DNA of 64,000 bases from Amoebophrya sp. A120 (Eukaryota > Sar > Dinophyceae > Syndiniales > Amoebophryaceae). Under the pieces are notes generated by a model. That model did no database searches and was not told where the DNA came from. It was given only the letters and a program-made list of their open reading frames with translations. The position numbers and the translations under genes were made by a program. Every line of letters begins with the position of its first letter. The stretch's first letter is position 1. The DNA is taken from positions 8,761,224 through 8,825,223 of the forward strand of contig CAJINV010000002.1 of NCBI GenBank assembly GCA_905178155.1. The letters are read 5' to 3'. Positions 1 to 11,700 of this stretch are shown here, piece after piece.

Positions 1-272
1 CTGGTTGATGGAGAGGTTGCTGCGCGTCTTGGACGAGTTTCGCCGCGACATGATGGCGCTTTGGGTCTGGTCGAGCCAGCTGCTGCTCGCACTACTACCC
101 ACGCTCTGCGCACTGCGCGTGCGGGTAAACCCAAAGTCGGGCAGTTCGCTCAGTGTGCTGCATACGCTTTGCGCGTCCTGGTGTTGCAGCAAACTCTGCC
201 CGAGCTGCAGCCGCGCCTTCTGCAGCCGTGCCTCGTGGTACAACGAAAATCGCTTTTTGTCAAAATGCAAAA
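1..272 (-). CDS. Partial exon of the giant left-hand gene, continuing off the left edge
   Basis: The minus strand is open from about 272 to the window edge and reads as real coding sequence: an amphipathic, Gln/Arg/Leu-rich stretch (YHEARLQKARLQLGQ) followed by a Ser/Arg/Thr-rich tail. An in-frame TGA lies just upstream of a TAG acceptor at 273-275, so this is an internal exon. The acceptor phase needs one carried-over base, which is what the proposed donor at 1085 supplies. No domain is recognised. The plus-strand ORFs here are shadows. The exact 5' border is uncertain, because a TTTTGCATTTTGACAAA stretch like the intron motif seen elsewhere overlaps it. Confidence 0.5.
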
Positions 273-1085
273 CTACGTATCACGGTTGTCCTCGACCTGA
301 TCATCCATCGTGATCCATCAACATGATCAACATTCACAGGAAAGATTTAAGATGCACATACCAGAATCTTTCCGCTCAATAAAAAATAAGCAAGAAATAA
401 ATCTGGATTAATATGTGCCGTGCGTCATCTCCTTCCAAAATGACACGCACTGCTGCTCCTGCTGCATCCGTTTCTAGACTCTTTCCGACTCGGCGTTTCA
501 TTTTGAAACCACATCGGCCTCGGCGTCACAATGCCTATGTCTATGTCAACGCAGATATTACTTACAATCGATACGATACACTCAATGAAATACAAGGCGA
601 GTACAAGCTTCTTCGATAGTCTTAAAACTATCTGGCGAGCCAGGAACTGTTTACATGCTGTGTGTTTTCCTCTAGGTTAATTGCCTGCACTGGGTTGGTC
701 GCCAGCCGCATCACTCTTGTCCGAACGCGGCCCGTTTTAGCTGCGCGCGAACAATCGTTTAGTGTCCACCAGGGCTACCACCTGTCCGCCCTTAGTGTTC
801 AAGAGATCAAGAGCAATCCCTAGCCACCAATCAAACCATCGAGGGTCAATAGCAAAAGGCTAAGATCTGCCAAAAGCCATCTTCCTTCGGCGTCGAAGAG
901 GAAAACACACCCCAAGCTAATGCCCAGCCACTTCTTCCGCGCTAGGCTAAGAAGCGGACACATAAATCGCCACCGAGCGCCGTGATCAACTCGAAGTTAT
1001 TCACACTTTGCTGCGGTCAACCATCCTACCTAGTCGGGGTGTCGCTGCTTTACGTCTCTGGGCGTAGTCTCAATGAAATACAAAC

Positions 1086-1260
1086 CTAACTTCACGCACG
1101 ATGCCCAGCACGAGCACGACCGTGACACTTTTTTGCATGATGCGTATTGTGCGGCACTGATCAACAACTTTTCCTCGCGTATTGCAGCCTCGCAGGCAGC
1201 ATAGTCCTGGTCGTCATCCGGGGAGCGGTAGCGGGGTATCCTAGATAAAATGTCCGTCAC
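1086..1260 (-). CDS. Internal exon of the giant left-hand gene
   Basis: This 175-bp exon sits between a GATGCAG acceptor (1261-1263) and a GTTTGT donor (first intron base 1085). It encodes about 58 residues including RIPRYRSPDDDQDYAACEAA and a helical IREEKLLISAAQYA segment. The phases fit on both sides: phase 0 from the large exon upstream (donor GTAATG at 1317, a 57-bp intron) and one base carried into the exon ending at 272. The downstream intron (273-1085, 813 bp) holds no feature I can support. No family recognised; the alternative is that the gene ends at the TGA at 1306-1308. Confidence 0.45.
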
Positions 1261-1317
1261 CTGCATCAATTCGTAACCGACTGTCAAATACTGCTCACCT
1301 CAAGTTCAACACATTAC

Positions 1318-4300
1318 CATGCATAGCAGTAGCACGGAGCATGCCAAAGAAAAACTGATGTTGGCGACGGAAATTTCATTTCCGATACGATGCTGCTCTA
1401 GCTCACTGGCAGTACCATCTTCCTCGTCCCCTTCGCTGTCGCTGACGGGTTCCGGGCTGCTTTCCTCACTAGCCTGCCCTTCCTGCGCAGCGAAAACCGT
1501 TCCAAATTCGCGCGCCAATTCCCCGCCCGAGGAATCGAGCAGCTGCGGGTAATCTATTTGCGGACCACTGCTGACCTCCTCGTCGTGTGCTCCTTGCACA
1601 GCACCGCTTGCGGCTAGAGGCATCGTCGTCTGCAGCCCCCGCCCGTGGTGCCACTGTTCCTCAATCTTTGGCACAACTACTTGAGCCGACTCAAGAGAAG
1701 ACCTTTGCACCCCGTCGTCCTCAAGCGTCATCATGGTTCGAAAGGACTCTGACAGCGATTGCAAAATGGCTGCTTGCGTCTGGACGTCGTCGTCAGCTTC
1801 GACCACGTAGTCGTGCGCGCTGCTTTCCTCTGCTGCCCCGACGAGGTGGCCCACTGCAGTTGCAGCTGCCTGCGTCGCCATTGGCTGCTCTCGTTTGGCA
1901 TGATCCTGCTGCTGCTGCTGCTGCTGCTCCACTTCCTTCTCCAGTTGCGCTGCGAGAGCGTCCCTTGCTACATGCATGTCTAGCAGCTCCACATCGGTGT
2001 CCACGCCACCACTTGGCCGGGAATACTCACAACTCCCATCCCGCTTCCAGTGTACGACGTCGTCCTCCGGAATGGAGTCCGTAGCAGAGTTGTAGCCATT
2101 GCTCGCCGAACAACTGGAGGCCCCCTTGTTCGGGCCACGCCGACGGTGCCTCGCGGCCGGGGAAAACATTCGCAAGTCGTGCTTGTTCACGCGCATTGGA
2201 TTGAGGGTGGGTGATGTGGCGGAAGATCCAGCAGCGTTTGCAGCGACAGCTACTCCCGCTGTTGCCTTCCCTGTGGGCTGGACCATCCCACAAGATTGCG
2301 CGCGCGTGCGGCCAGAGGAACGGGGAAGCGGAGAGTTCGGTCCACTTCCCAAAGCTGTCGAGGATTTTTCACTGGAAGACCGCGCAGAGTCTCTTCCCGT
2401 TGTGGTCGACGTCGAGCACGCCGCGCCAGAAAGAGAGGCTGCAAGACCTGGACTCCCGTGATGTGTCAGCGCCTTACAGCCCTTGTCACTTCTCCGGGTT
2501 GTACCTTCACCGTCACTCCTGCATCGCGGAAAGCCGGGAGTGATGCCTGCCCTCGCCACAGCGGTGAGCGTGGGTGCGTAAGGTGTGCCTGTTCCAAACG
2601 ACGCCGCGGACAGAATCTCCTTGGCAATCGCAGCCGAGAACGAGGACTGCGCAGGCTGCACAAGCAGTGGTTGTAGTTCGGCGTGGTCATCTTCAGGACG
2701 AGTTCTTGCAAGCAAGTTCAGAGAGGTCTCGACGTCAAACGTGTTGAAGTGGAACTGCCGTCCCTGTACTTCAACTTCTCCGTTGCTTTCATCTCTGGCT
2801 CGGATGGCAAATAATGATCGCTGCCCGTTGTAAAACTGCAGCTCTTCCTCATCGCTCGTAACACGGAACGGCGCCATTAGAATATCGTTGTCAATCAGAC
2901 CTGTGTCATCTGTCGTGTCGTCGATCTGCTGAGTAGCTGTTCGCTGCGCTTTTGTGGTTAATACCGGTTTATTTCTCACTTCTTTCTCCGTACTGAATCC
3001 GCCCAGTCGCGCATACAGCTGCAAATATTTCAGGAGGAAGGAGAAATCGTCCACACGAGGACCTGGCGATGAAGACAAGGCTGGTTCGACAGATGCTGAG
3101 CCTGCCGAGCCTCCGCCAGAAGTCCTCACGGTACTAGAGCCGCTCCTGAAGACACTCGCCATTGATGTTGTCGCATACTCCGGGCGCGACGCCGGTGCAG
3201 AGGAAGATGGGATCGTCCTCTCGTCTCGATCTTCTACTGCACCTGCATCTAAATCCGACATCATCTGCGCTACGTACTGTTCGAAGTCCGGTAACTGCTC
3301 CTGAACCAGCGTCGCGTCCACCTCCTTCAGATACTCTGCCACTTCAGCCAAATTCTTGAATTGCCCGTGGTAGAACGAGATCTCACTGTAGTGGAGCGAA
3401 AATGAGTTCTTCTCAGCGAATTCGGAGTCCAGGTCCCGGCTGATGGCAAAAGAACGCAGATGGTCTTGCGTAGAAGAGAAATGCTGGGTATTTTCATCCG
3501 CAGAGGACGACATCGTCGTGCCGAGTTTCTGCATGCCGAAGAAGTCCAGTCCCTGCCACAGGAAGCCCCGGATCGCGTTCTGCTTGATCTTTTTGTCCTC
3601 CCAAAACTGTTGCTCGAACGACTCCGTAACGTCGTCATTCACCTTCTGGTTCTCCTTGACGAACTGCCGGCGCTTCCAGTACTCCGCCTCGGTCTGGAAC
3701 CACCAGACACTGCAGGCCCGAAACAAGTGCTTGCGCAAGTGGTCTCGAAGTAAATCATCCATCTGGTGCAACTCGTGCAGGCCCACGGACGTCCTCGCGG
3801 TGGAGGTCTCATCTTGCACATCAACAACATTTACGTCCGTAATTTGCGACAGCTGCTCCCGTGCGCTCGTCGTCGGCACGCCGGCAGCTCTTTCCGGGGA
3901 GGGAGGGTGCAATGATCGCTCTCCTTCGGCATCCGCACTTCTAGGAGATGAAACATCAGACGTTCGATGCGCTTGGGTTCGTCCCTGCCCGTCCTCTACA
4001 ACTTTCTCGTCCAGGTAAGTGCCCGCTAGGGTCGCGGTCACCGCGTCAATGGCGCTGCCGTAGGTTTGGGCGAGGCCTCGCTCTCGCTCCTTTGCTGGGG
4101 CGCTGCTCAGGAGCGCACTGCCACCTTTCGGGGGGACATCGCCATCGCCGCCGTCGTCCGAATCGCTACTAGTATCAGAAGAGCCGCCCCGCAGGGACGA
4201 CTTCGACTCTACCCTCTCCTCGGAGCTTGATCGGCTGGAAAGATTGCCCGTGCGCCGGCTAGAGGATGACCGAGACCTTGGCTTCATCTCGATTGGACCC

Positions 4301-7300
4301 GGAGCGGCTGGTCCTCGCTCCTCGCTCGCCATGCGTAGGTCGCGGTACATTTCAGTCAGGTTGGTGCCCGCCGCTACCCGGTGCAGACCGGCTGATTCAT
4401 TCCGATGGCCTGTGGTCACCATGTCAATGTTTTTGTTCACTCCTGCTGTAGCGCAGGTGTCTTGCTCTTGACCACCCGTAAGTGAAGAAGATGCTGCTGA
4501 CATACTAGTTGTAGCTGGACTGTTAGGCCCGCCGGTCGAAGTCTGCTGCTCGCTGCACGGCCTCGAAGCAGGAGAACCACCCCGCTGTCGACCCGCCGAC
4601 CGCTCCTGTGAGGACGAACTTCCGGTCCTCGTCGTCGTGCTTGGATACAGGGCCGCCCGTGTCCGTTTTTGCGATGAGCTGCCCTTCGCATCGGCCGATC
4701 GCTTCTGCCGTCCGCCCGCTCCAGAGGATCCGTCGTGATCGGGGCTCGGGTCCTCCTCGTCGGCCGAGGACAGAAGAGCTTTCAGGTGGAACAGCGCACG
4801 CCTAGCGACGGCGTCGTCCGCAGGCGAGATCTCGAGCAACAGACTGCCCATGTCCTCGCCGAAGCGCCGGCGAAACTTGTCTTCTAGGCCGAGGATGTGA
4901 AGCCACTTTTGGGGTATAGCAGATCTGCTTTCACGCACTGGAATATCGCTGGGGCCGCGAAAGAAAGCACTCGTGTGTCCGTCCGAAGTGCGCGGAGGTC
5001 CTCCACCCGCCCATCCAAGATGGCTCGCCGTACGAGTGCGGGCACCGAACTCGACCTCTGCCTGATGGTGAATGACGCTGACTCGTACCCGCTCCTTCAG
5101 GTCTGCCTGAAAGGTGTGCTGCAGCCGGCGCCGCGTTTCTGAGTCCGCGCGGCACCGAATTGCGAACGTCATCCACGGTGACAGTGTGGGTAGAGAAAAC
5201 GAGGACACGGTGGGATTCTGGGATTCTGTTTCTCTACTCTGGTCGATGAAGCCTTGTGCACTATTTGAACGAATCGTAGCCGTGTTTACAGTAGCTAGGT
5301 CAACAAAATCTCCTTTTGCGCTATCAAGGGCTTCGTCAAAGGCCGCTAGAAAGGAAGTGTTCGTGTTCGCCGACATGTCACTCGCAAATGCCGAAGATGA
5401 GGCACCCCCTGTGCTCATCGGCGCAGCGGCCGGCAGTCCAGCGGAAGCAGAAGCCAGAAGTGGTGTGGGTTGTTGGGATCCTAAACTGCCAGCGGAGGTA
5501 AGGTCAGCTGCACTGCCGGCGGAGGTACTAGAGGTCGGCGGAGACAGCTTCGCGCTCGGCGGAAGAACCAGTGCCGGCACGACGAAGTCCCCTGAGGGCA
5601 CGCCCTCGCCAGGCTCGAGTTTGGGGGTCGGAGACTCATCCGAGTCCCACAGCTGCAGTTGGTCCCAGGGCGTGCCGCCTGCCGCGCCGGGGTGGGGCCA
5701 AGGCGCAGCGCGCGAAACCCACAAGGGCACTTGGCGCATCAGTTCCGCGACCGCCGGTGGCATCCAATTCTGCGCAAGTTGCCCATGACGGTCCATCAAT
5801 TCATCTCCCTCCCGGGGACCATGTTCCAGTTTCTTCACCGACGGAGGCATCGTGGCCGCTGAGCTCTGCTTTTGTACTTGCCCTTGCATTTGCGGCGCAG
5901 CGCCGATTCCATCTGGACCTTGACAAGGATGTTCCTGAGCACTTTGCCTGTCCGCTTTGCGTGACTCGTAGTTGTTGTGTTGCGTGATTGCGTCATCAAC
6001 GGCACCGCTCGGGAGCTGCTGGTGGCCGTCTGGAGATTGCATGGACTGGTCGAAAAATGGTTCGCGTACTGGTCCAGGAGGCGTCCTCTCTACTACTCCC
6101 ATTCCCTCTGTCGTCGTTTTTGAAGAGAACAAGTTCCTCTTCTTCGTCGCGCAGCCGTCTCCCTGATACAAAAATTGCGCCCCGGATTGCAGCTGCTCCC
6201 CCTGCTCGTAGTGGCTATCAGCACCCTGCTGCTCCTCAACTTCCTTCTGTTTTTTCTCTAAGTCCCGCCGTGCATTCGCCAAGCTGTTGTGCAGCAGAAG
6301 AAAGCTGGGGTCGCCGCGCACGCTTCTCTTCAGCAGGGGCTGGAGGACTTGGCGCCGGAAAAACTGGTCATCGTAGTTCGTCTTTACTTTTGCCGAAAAG
6401 ATGCTAAACAGAATTCGGAACAGCGCGCGGTCCGTGGCCAAGCGGACAGGCTCGCCCAGCAAAAACGGAAAGCGCGATACCAGTGGGACCTTCGCTACAT
6501 GAACCTCGTCTAGCGGAAAAAAGTCGCCCGCCGGCAGTGGCAGATACGATTCCCTTGTCGTGCCGCTTGGAGGTTCGTTAAGAGTACCGGCCGCCCTCCT
6601 GGTGCTCGTCAGCACGGGTGGAAGTTGTGCGCCACTAATTCCGGCAGGAGCGTTCAAAACTTCCGCGGTCTCTCTAAGAAGAGCACTTTGTCGTGGTTCC
6701 CACGCGGGCGAAGCATCTCGCACTTGGTCTTGGTCGCCGCACCGCCTTTCCGATAACAGCCGCCTGCTATCGCCAAAAACGGCCGTTTCCTCGCCTACCG
6801 AGGGCAGGCTGTCCTTACTGGCGTTGTAGCTCCTTATCAGGTGTTCGCTCTGCTCCCTTGTTTCAGTAGCACAGGAGGCAAACGTGCAGGAGCTGTTTCC
6901 GGAGGAAAACTTCTCCCGCATCTTTTTCGTCGTGATCTGTACTGCTCGGCTGACGTTTTCGAAGATACTCCGAGTTTTCTGGTCGCTCACGCTCTGCAGG
7001 TGGTCCGTGACGCTGGGCACAGTGGAATCTTCCGACGCGTAATACGGAGGCCGGCCTCCGAGGCTCGAGCCGCTCGCTCCGCCATCAGTAAAAACGCCCC
7101 GACTCACAGCGCTGCTCGGTGAGCAATCTGACTGCGCGCTTTGCATCTCTGTAGCTGAGAACGGTGCACCGTCTGCGCCGCCACTCACGCTTGACTGCGT
7201 GGAACCGCGCCGTCCAGCGTGGAGCAAATCGGGCACTCGCCCGAGCCGGTCGTGCAGCGCGGCGAGACCTCCGGTTGCCGTCAGGTTCATGTCCAGTGAG

Positions 7301-7330
7301 GCCCGCAGCGTCTCCGCATTCAAGGTGGGC
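1318..7330 (-). CDS. Very large disordered exon (about 2,004 codons), unknown protein
   Basis: One uninterrupted 6-kb frame of low-complexity, Ser/Glu/Gln-rich sequence with a short polyGln run near 1905-1935 and acidic, Ser-rich patches near the C-terminal end (SDSEGDEEDG). A few segments look folded: an aromatic block near residue 280 (PLVSRFPFLLGEP), a basic helix with EYWKRRQF near residue 1180, and QGLDFFGMQKLG. There is no ATG at the 5' end. The frame instead joins the upstream exon at a direct repeat (TATGAATC at 7646-7653, TACGAATC at 7331-7338), giving MTYES-PTLNAETL in frame across a 315-bp intron without GT...AG ends. If the frame ended at its own TGA (1306-1308) the tail would be hydrophobic, which I read instead as run-on into an intron. 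No domain recognised. Confidence 0.65.
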
Positions 7331-7645
7331 GATTCGTATGCAGAGAAAAGGTTTCATTCGTGGAAGCAAGAGAATTCGAATTTTCAGTAATACGAAGTTC
7401 GAAAACGAAAACAAGAGGACCTTGGCTGGATCAAATTTTTCCGCCGGGAAATCTTTTTCAATGTCACGATATCATGCAGTAAAGCCAGAGAGCAGGAATA
7501 TGGCACTCCCAAACCCAACCAAAGCAAAACTATAGAATTGTGTATGTTGAATGAGCGGTGGTAAAAATGCAAGTGCAATTCGTACGACTGAAGGCAAGTG
7601 CTTGCACGATGATCGACCACTTCTGCATATAATAAATCTGGGCGA

Positions 7646-8418
7646 GATTCATAAGTCATGTCGACGTCGATGTCAACAGTGTTCTGATAGCCTGATTCCT
7701 CCAGCATAGACGTTAGGCTCTGGTTGCTCAAAAACTTGTCCTTGGATTTTGGTTTCCTGTTCTCTCGCCGGGTGCTGGGGTAGGGGGTACTCCGGGCCGC
7801 GTGCGAAGGAGACAATGGTGACAAAGACCCGGCTGCGTCGGCATGTCCGGCGGAGGTGGGAGCTGCACCAGCTGCTGCAATTGTGTGTTCGGAGGTTCTC
7901 GAGCCGCTCGCGCGAGCCTCTGCCGTTTCCTTTCGCCGCTCTGAGTGCCCCGTAGCAGCGTGTCGCACAAGTATGTTTTGTCGCTGCCATTCTAGGGATC
8001 CAAACGCTGGTGCTGGTTGTCCCACAAGAGGAGCAGCGGGCTTTCGACTCATCGCCGCATTCTCGACCCCGCCGGGCGAACGACTCTGCGGGGACGACGT
8101 GACAACCCGCTTCCGTTGCAGCTGCGCCACCCCCAACTCCAGCAGGCTCGGCTCGTCGGAGCAGAACTCCAACACCCAGGTGCATTTGTCGCGCAGCGTC
8201 AGGCTCGGAAACTTGGGAATCGTTCGCTCCACGTCGGCGGCGCTACTTCCGTAGGACGCACGAACCTGCTCTCCCATTTTCCGCAAATGGGTCAAGGCGG
8301 AGCTCGCGCACTGCGCGCTCAAGCTCAAACTCTGGATTAAATCTGGCACCGGAGAAATCTCCGGACTCTCGTGCATGATGGCTTTCGTCGCCGACCATAT
8401 CACACGGAATTCATCTCC
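7646..8418 (-). CDS. Internal exon of the giant left-hand gene
   Basis: Coding starts after a TAG acceptor (8419-8421) with GDEFRVIWSATKAIM and runs about 257 codons to the direct repeat at 7646-7653. Visible parts are a helix-rich N-terminal third (SLTLRDKCTWVLEFCSDEPS, then LLELGVAQLQRKR), a basic and Ser/Ala-rich middle, and a C-terminal SLTSMLEESGYQNTVDIDVD stretch. An in-frame stop lies directly upstream of the acceptor and there is no suitable initiator, so it is an internal exon. The 340-bp intron upstream (8419-8758) carries the TTTTGTCATGC motif shared with other introns of this window. Function unknown. Confidence 0.55.
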
Positions 8419-8758
8419 CTACGACCACCCAGAAGCTCAGAACATGTTGCATATGTCAGAATGCGTATGCGAAAAGAAGTCCCAACATGCTGCTATTGCT
8501 ACGCATAGTTGACAGCAAGACATACATTTACATTGACACAGTTCCAAAATTACGATTTGATGATTAAGTGGCACATACTCATGGAGAACCGAAATTTTCA
8601 AAACCCTAGCTCTAATCACCGCATAACCATTTTTTCAGACTCCAATATTTCTATTTCATGCCCCGCATGACAAAATAGGTAAAAACAAACCAAGCTAGAA
8701 TAGTGAAGGAAGACAAAGTTTTCCGCGTGATAGAAAAGTAGGCCGCGCTTCCGACAAC

Positions 8759-11700
8759 ATTCTCCTGATCCTTCCCTTTTCGGTCCCCTTCGGCGGTCCT
8801 CCCCCGTGCCTTCTTTTCGCGGGCGCTGCGCACTTGACGGCGAGCGTTGTCCCGGACGAGGCCCTGCTGAAAATTGGGTAGATAAATCACTTCGAACAGA
8901 TTGAGGCAGGGCACTGTGATTAGGTTGTGCGCGAAGGAGTACATGCGTGTGTCTTCGTCCTGCTGGACCTCCTCGTCCTCTGGAAAAAGACTCGAGACCC
9001 CGAGCGGCTTTATGTGCGGGGCTCCCGGATGTTGAAACTGTTGCTGCAGCGGCCGCTCCCTTCTTGCCTGTTTTGCAGCACGAGAACCCGCCCGCCCAGA
9101 TGCTGGATTGCCTGGAGCAGCGGCCGCCGCAGAGGCGCCCTGTTCCTTCGCAAAGGCTGCCTCGTGGTCCCGATCCCGCATGAAGACCCGCTCCTGGACG
9201 AACCCCGCATAGCGCAAAATGCGGAGAAACACCAGCAGCGCGAGCATGCGTGCCTTCTTCCGTACGGTGTTGTAGGAATCCGCGTGTTCGTGCCGGAGGA
9301 TGGAAAATCTCTCCTCGAGTTTCTGCCACCACTCCGTCAACCCCGGCTCCTCGAGCGCTTCTTCTTGTTCTAAAAAGTGGTAGAAGGCGGGGCTGCGCGG
9401 GTCTTCGTGCAGCTTCTCCCGCCTCGCTTCTTCTCGCAACAAGTCCTGCGTCGTTTTCTGTGTGGCGGATTGAAATTCCGCGTCGCGATTCGTGTAAAAG
9501 CTCCGCAGCTCCTGACGAATCTGCACGTAGAGCTCCGGAAAATCGCGGTACTCCGGCGGGATTAGGGACTCCTGGTGCGCCGCCGACGGCAGGGAGAAAA
9601 AGGTACTAGCGGCCTTCGCACTGGCAACACCAGCTGCGGCAGCGTAAGCAGGAGCTTCTTTGACGTTTTTTCCTTCAGGTTGCTGACTGGTGCCCGACGT
9701 TGCTGCTGTCCTCGTCGGCGCTTGGTCGATGGACATGGGCGAGCTGTGAGTGTTCACAGGAGCATTGACGAATGCACTGGCGAGCGCCAATGCGGTCGCC
9801 ATAGAAGAGTTCCTCTCCACATCCACGGCTCGGCCCTCGAGAACACACCCGCCGCAGGCTACTTCCATCGCACCGTTCGCCCTCGGCAGCTCGCACGCCG
9901 AAGGCAGGCGAAAGGACGCACACGTGGTCGACCCCTCCGGTGTAGTTGTAGCTCCGGGGGTGGGAGAGGGGACGCGACCGCGAGCGCGACCCAGCGCCTC
10001 CGCATTAGGTAGTTCCACTAGAGGCGGGCCGAACAGCTGGTCGACCGAAAGCGGCAGCCCGCCCTCGGTCGGGGTCGAGGGTCCCGTTTCCACCAGGGTT
10101 GCCGGCGACCAGTCTCTGCGGTCCGAACTGGCCCCGCCCGTGGACTTGGCCGAGGAAGAGGGGACCGCAGTGGACTTGGCCGAGGAAGACTCGCCGTCGG
10201 CAGACTTAAACGAAACGCGACCTGATTTAGTGGACCTGACACTTCTCGTGCGTAGGCTACAAGAAGTCGCCCCGTCCTCACCAAAGCTTCGTGGCGTCAG
10301 CGACTCGTAATCGACTTCCTCGTCCGGGTAGTTGCAGGTGGTGCTTGCAACCTCTTCCCGTTCGATAACGCCCGGGAGGACAAGACCCTCTCGGGCTGTA
10401 TCGTTCTCCCTTGCCGCTGTTGCATCGACGCCGGCATCAACTTGTTGCATTTGTCGCTGCTCCAAATGCACTTTGTCCTCCGTCTCTGTCGCGTTTTGAG
10501 CCAGAAAAGCTTCCTGAATTTTGCGTCGGAGCTCCATGCGAGTGAGTTGGGACCGTATGTGTCGCCGGGACCGAGGGCTCCAGCTATCCGAACGATCACT
10601 CTCCGTGTGCTGACAAAGAGGTGTCGGTAAGGCCGATGGCTCTCCTTTTGTTCCCTCTCGGCAACTCCCCACTGGACAAGCTGCACTAACACTGCGATCT
10701 GCGGCTCCTGATGGGTCTCTTTGGTGCCGGTGTTTCATTGTGCCTGCTTCATACTCACGACAAAATTTTCGACCGCGGAATATGTCGTGATGCTCGGGTC
10801 CAGCAGCTCGCCTGGCAAGCGCACGGGCTCGCGTTACGGCGGTTTTTTTTGAAGAAACGTACACATGATCTGCGCCAGGGCCTTTCTGGTCGCTCTTGCT
10901 TTCATCTTGATCAGCATCTATTTGCATCGCTGCTTCGCGATCTGAACCCGTCTCGTCGCCGTCGCATTCCAGATCGACTCCAAGTGCCCAGATCTTTTTT
11001 TTCATCGTATCCTCTCGACAACTTGTAGTTGTGGGGAAAGCCTCGTCTACCGCAGAATCACAGGAACGTCGTTCCTCTACTGGCTTCTGAGAAGAAAAAG
11101 TTTTCTGATGTAATATGTCATCTTTATCTTCCTGGCCTTCGGAGGCGGAACCACGACCAACTCCACCACCGACTACTTGCCGATCCTTCCGAGACACTTT
11201 GGTACACGGAGCCGCTGCTGCCAATTTTGTTGCGGGAATCAGATTCGTAGCAGGGACCGGTAAGGAGGATCGAGCCGTCGTGTGCCTCACTTTTTTCTTT
11301 CTAGACTTGGGCGCGTCAGCACCAATATCAAGTGACAGGTTGTAATCTTTGACGATAGCGAAGCCTGCGAGCCAACCGAACGCCTGCCGTGCCGTCACAC
11401 CGGAGCGCGTTCCCAGTACAGGCTCCGCTACTTCTTCGTGGTTTGAGCTTCGTCCCCCGACGCCAGCAAAACGCGTCTCCGGTAGTTGCACGTCCGCGGA
11501 CTCGGGCTCCACCGCTGCCAAGGTGGTCTTCCTCTGGGCCCTCGACGTTGTGTCCTCCTGTGCAGTCACACCAAGACGAAGGCCGAAGAAGGGCTTTCTT
11601 GCTTGCTCTCGCTCTTTTGCGACTCTTTCTTCTTCGGCCGACGATGCGGGAGCCGGGGCCGATTTCTCGTCCTCGTCCTGGTCCTCCACTTCTAGAATCT

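Noticed and set aside
1306-1317. TGA at 1306-1308 as the true end of the large left-hand protein
   Set aside because: A short 57-bp GT...AG intron starting at 1317 leads in phase into a coding-like exon; not excluded, but less likely.
8651-8758. C-terminal membrane anchor of the 2,114-codon frame (LSSFTILAWFVFTYFVMRGM)
   Set aside because: It lies over the TTTTGTCATGC intron motif and beyond a phase-matching donor; more likely intron read-through.
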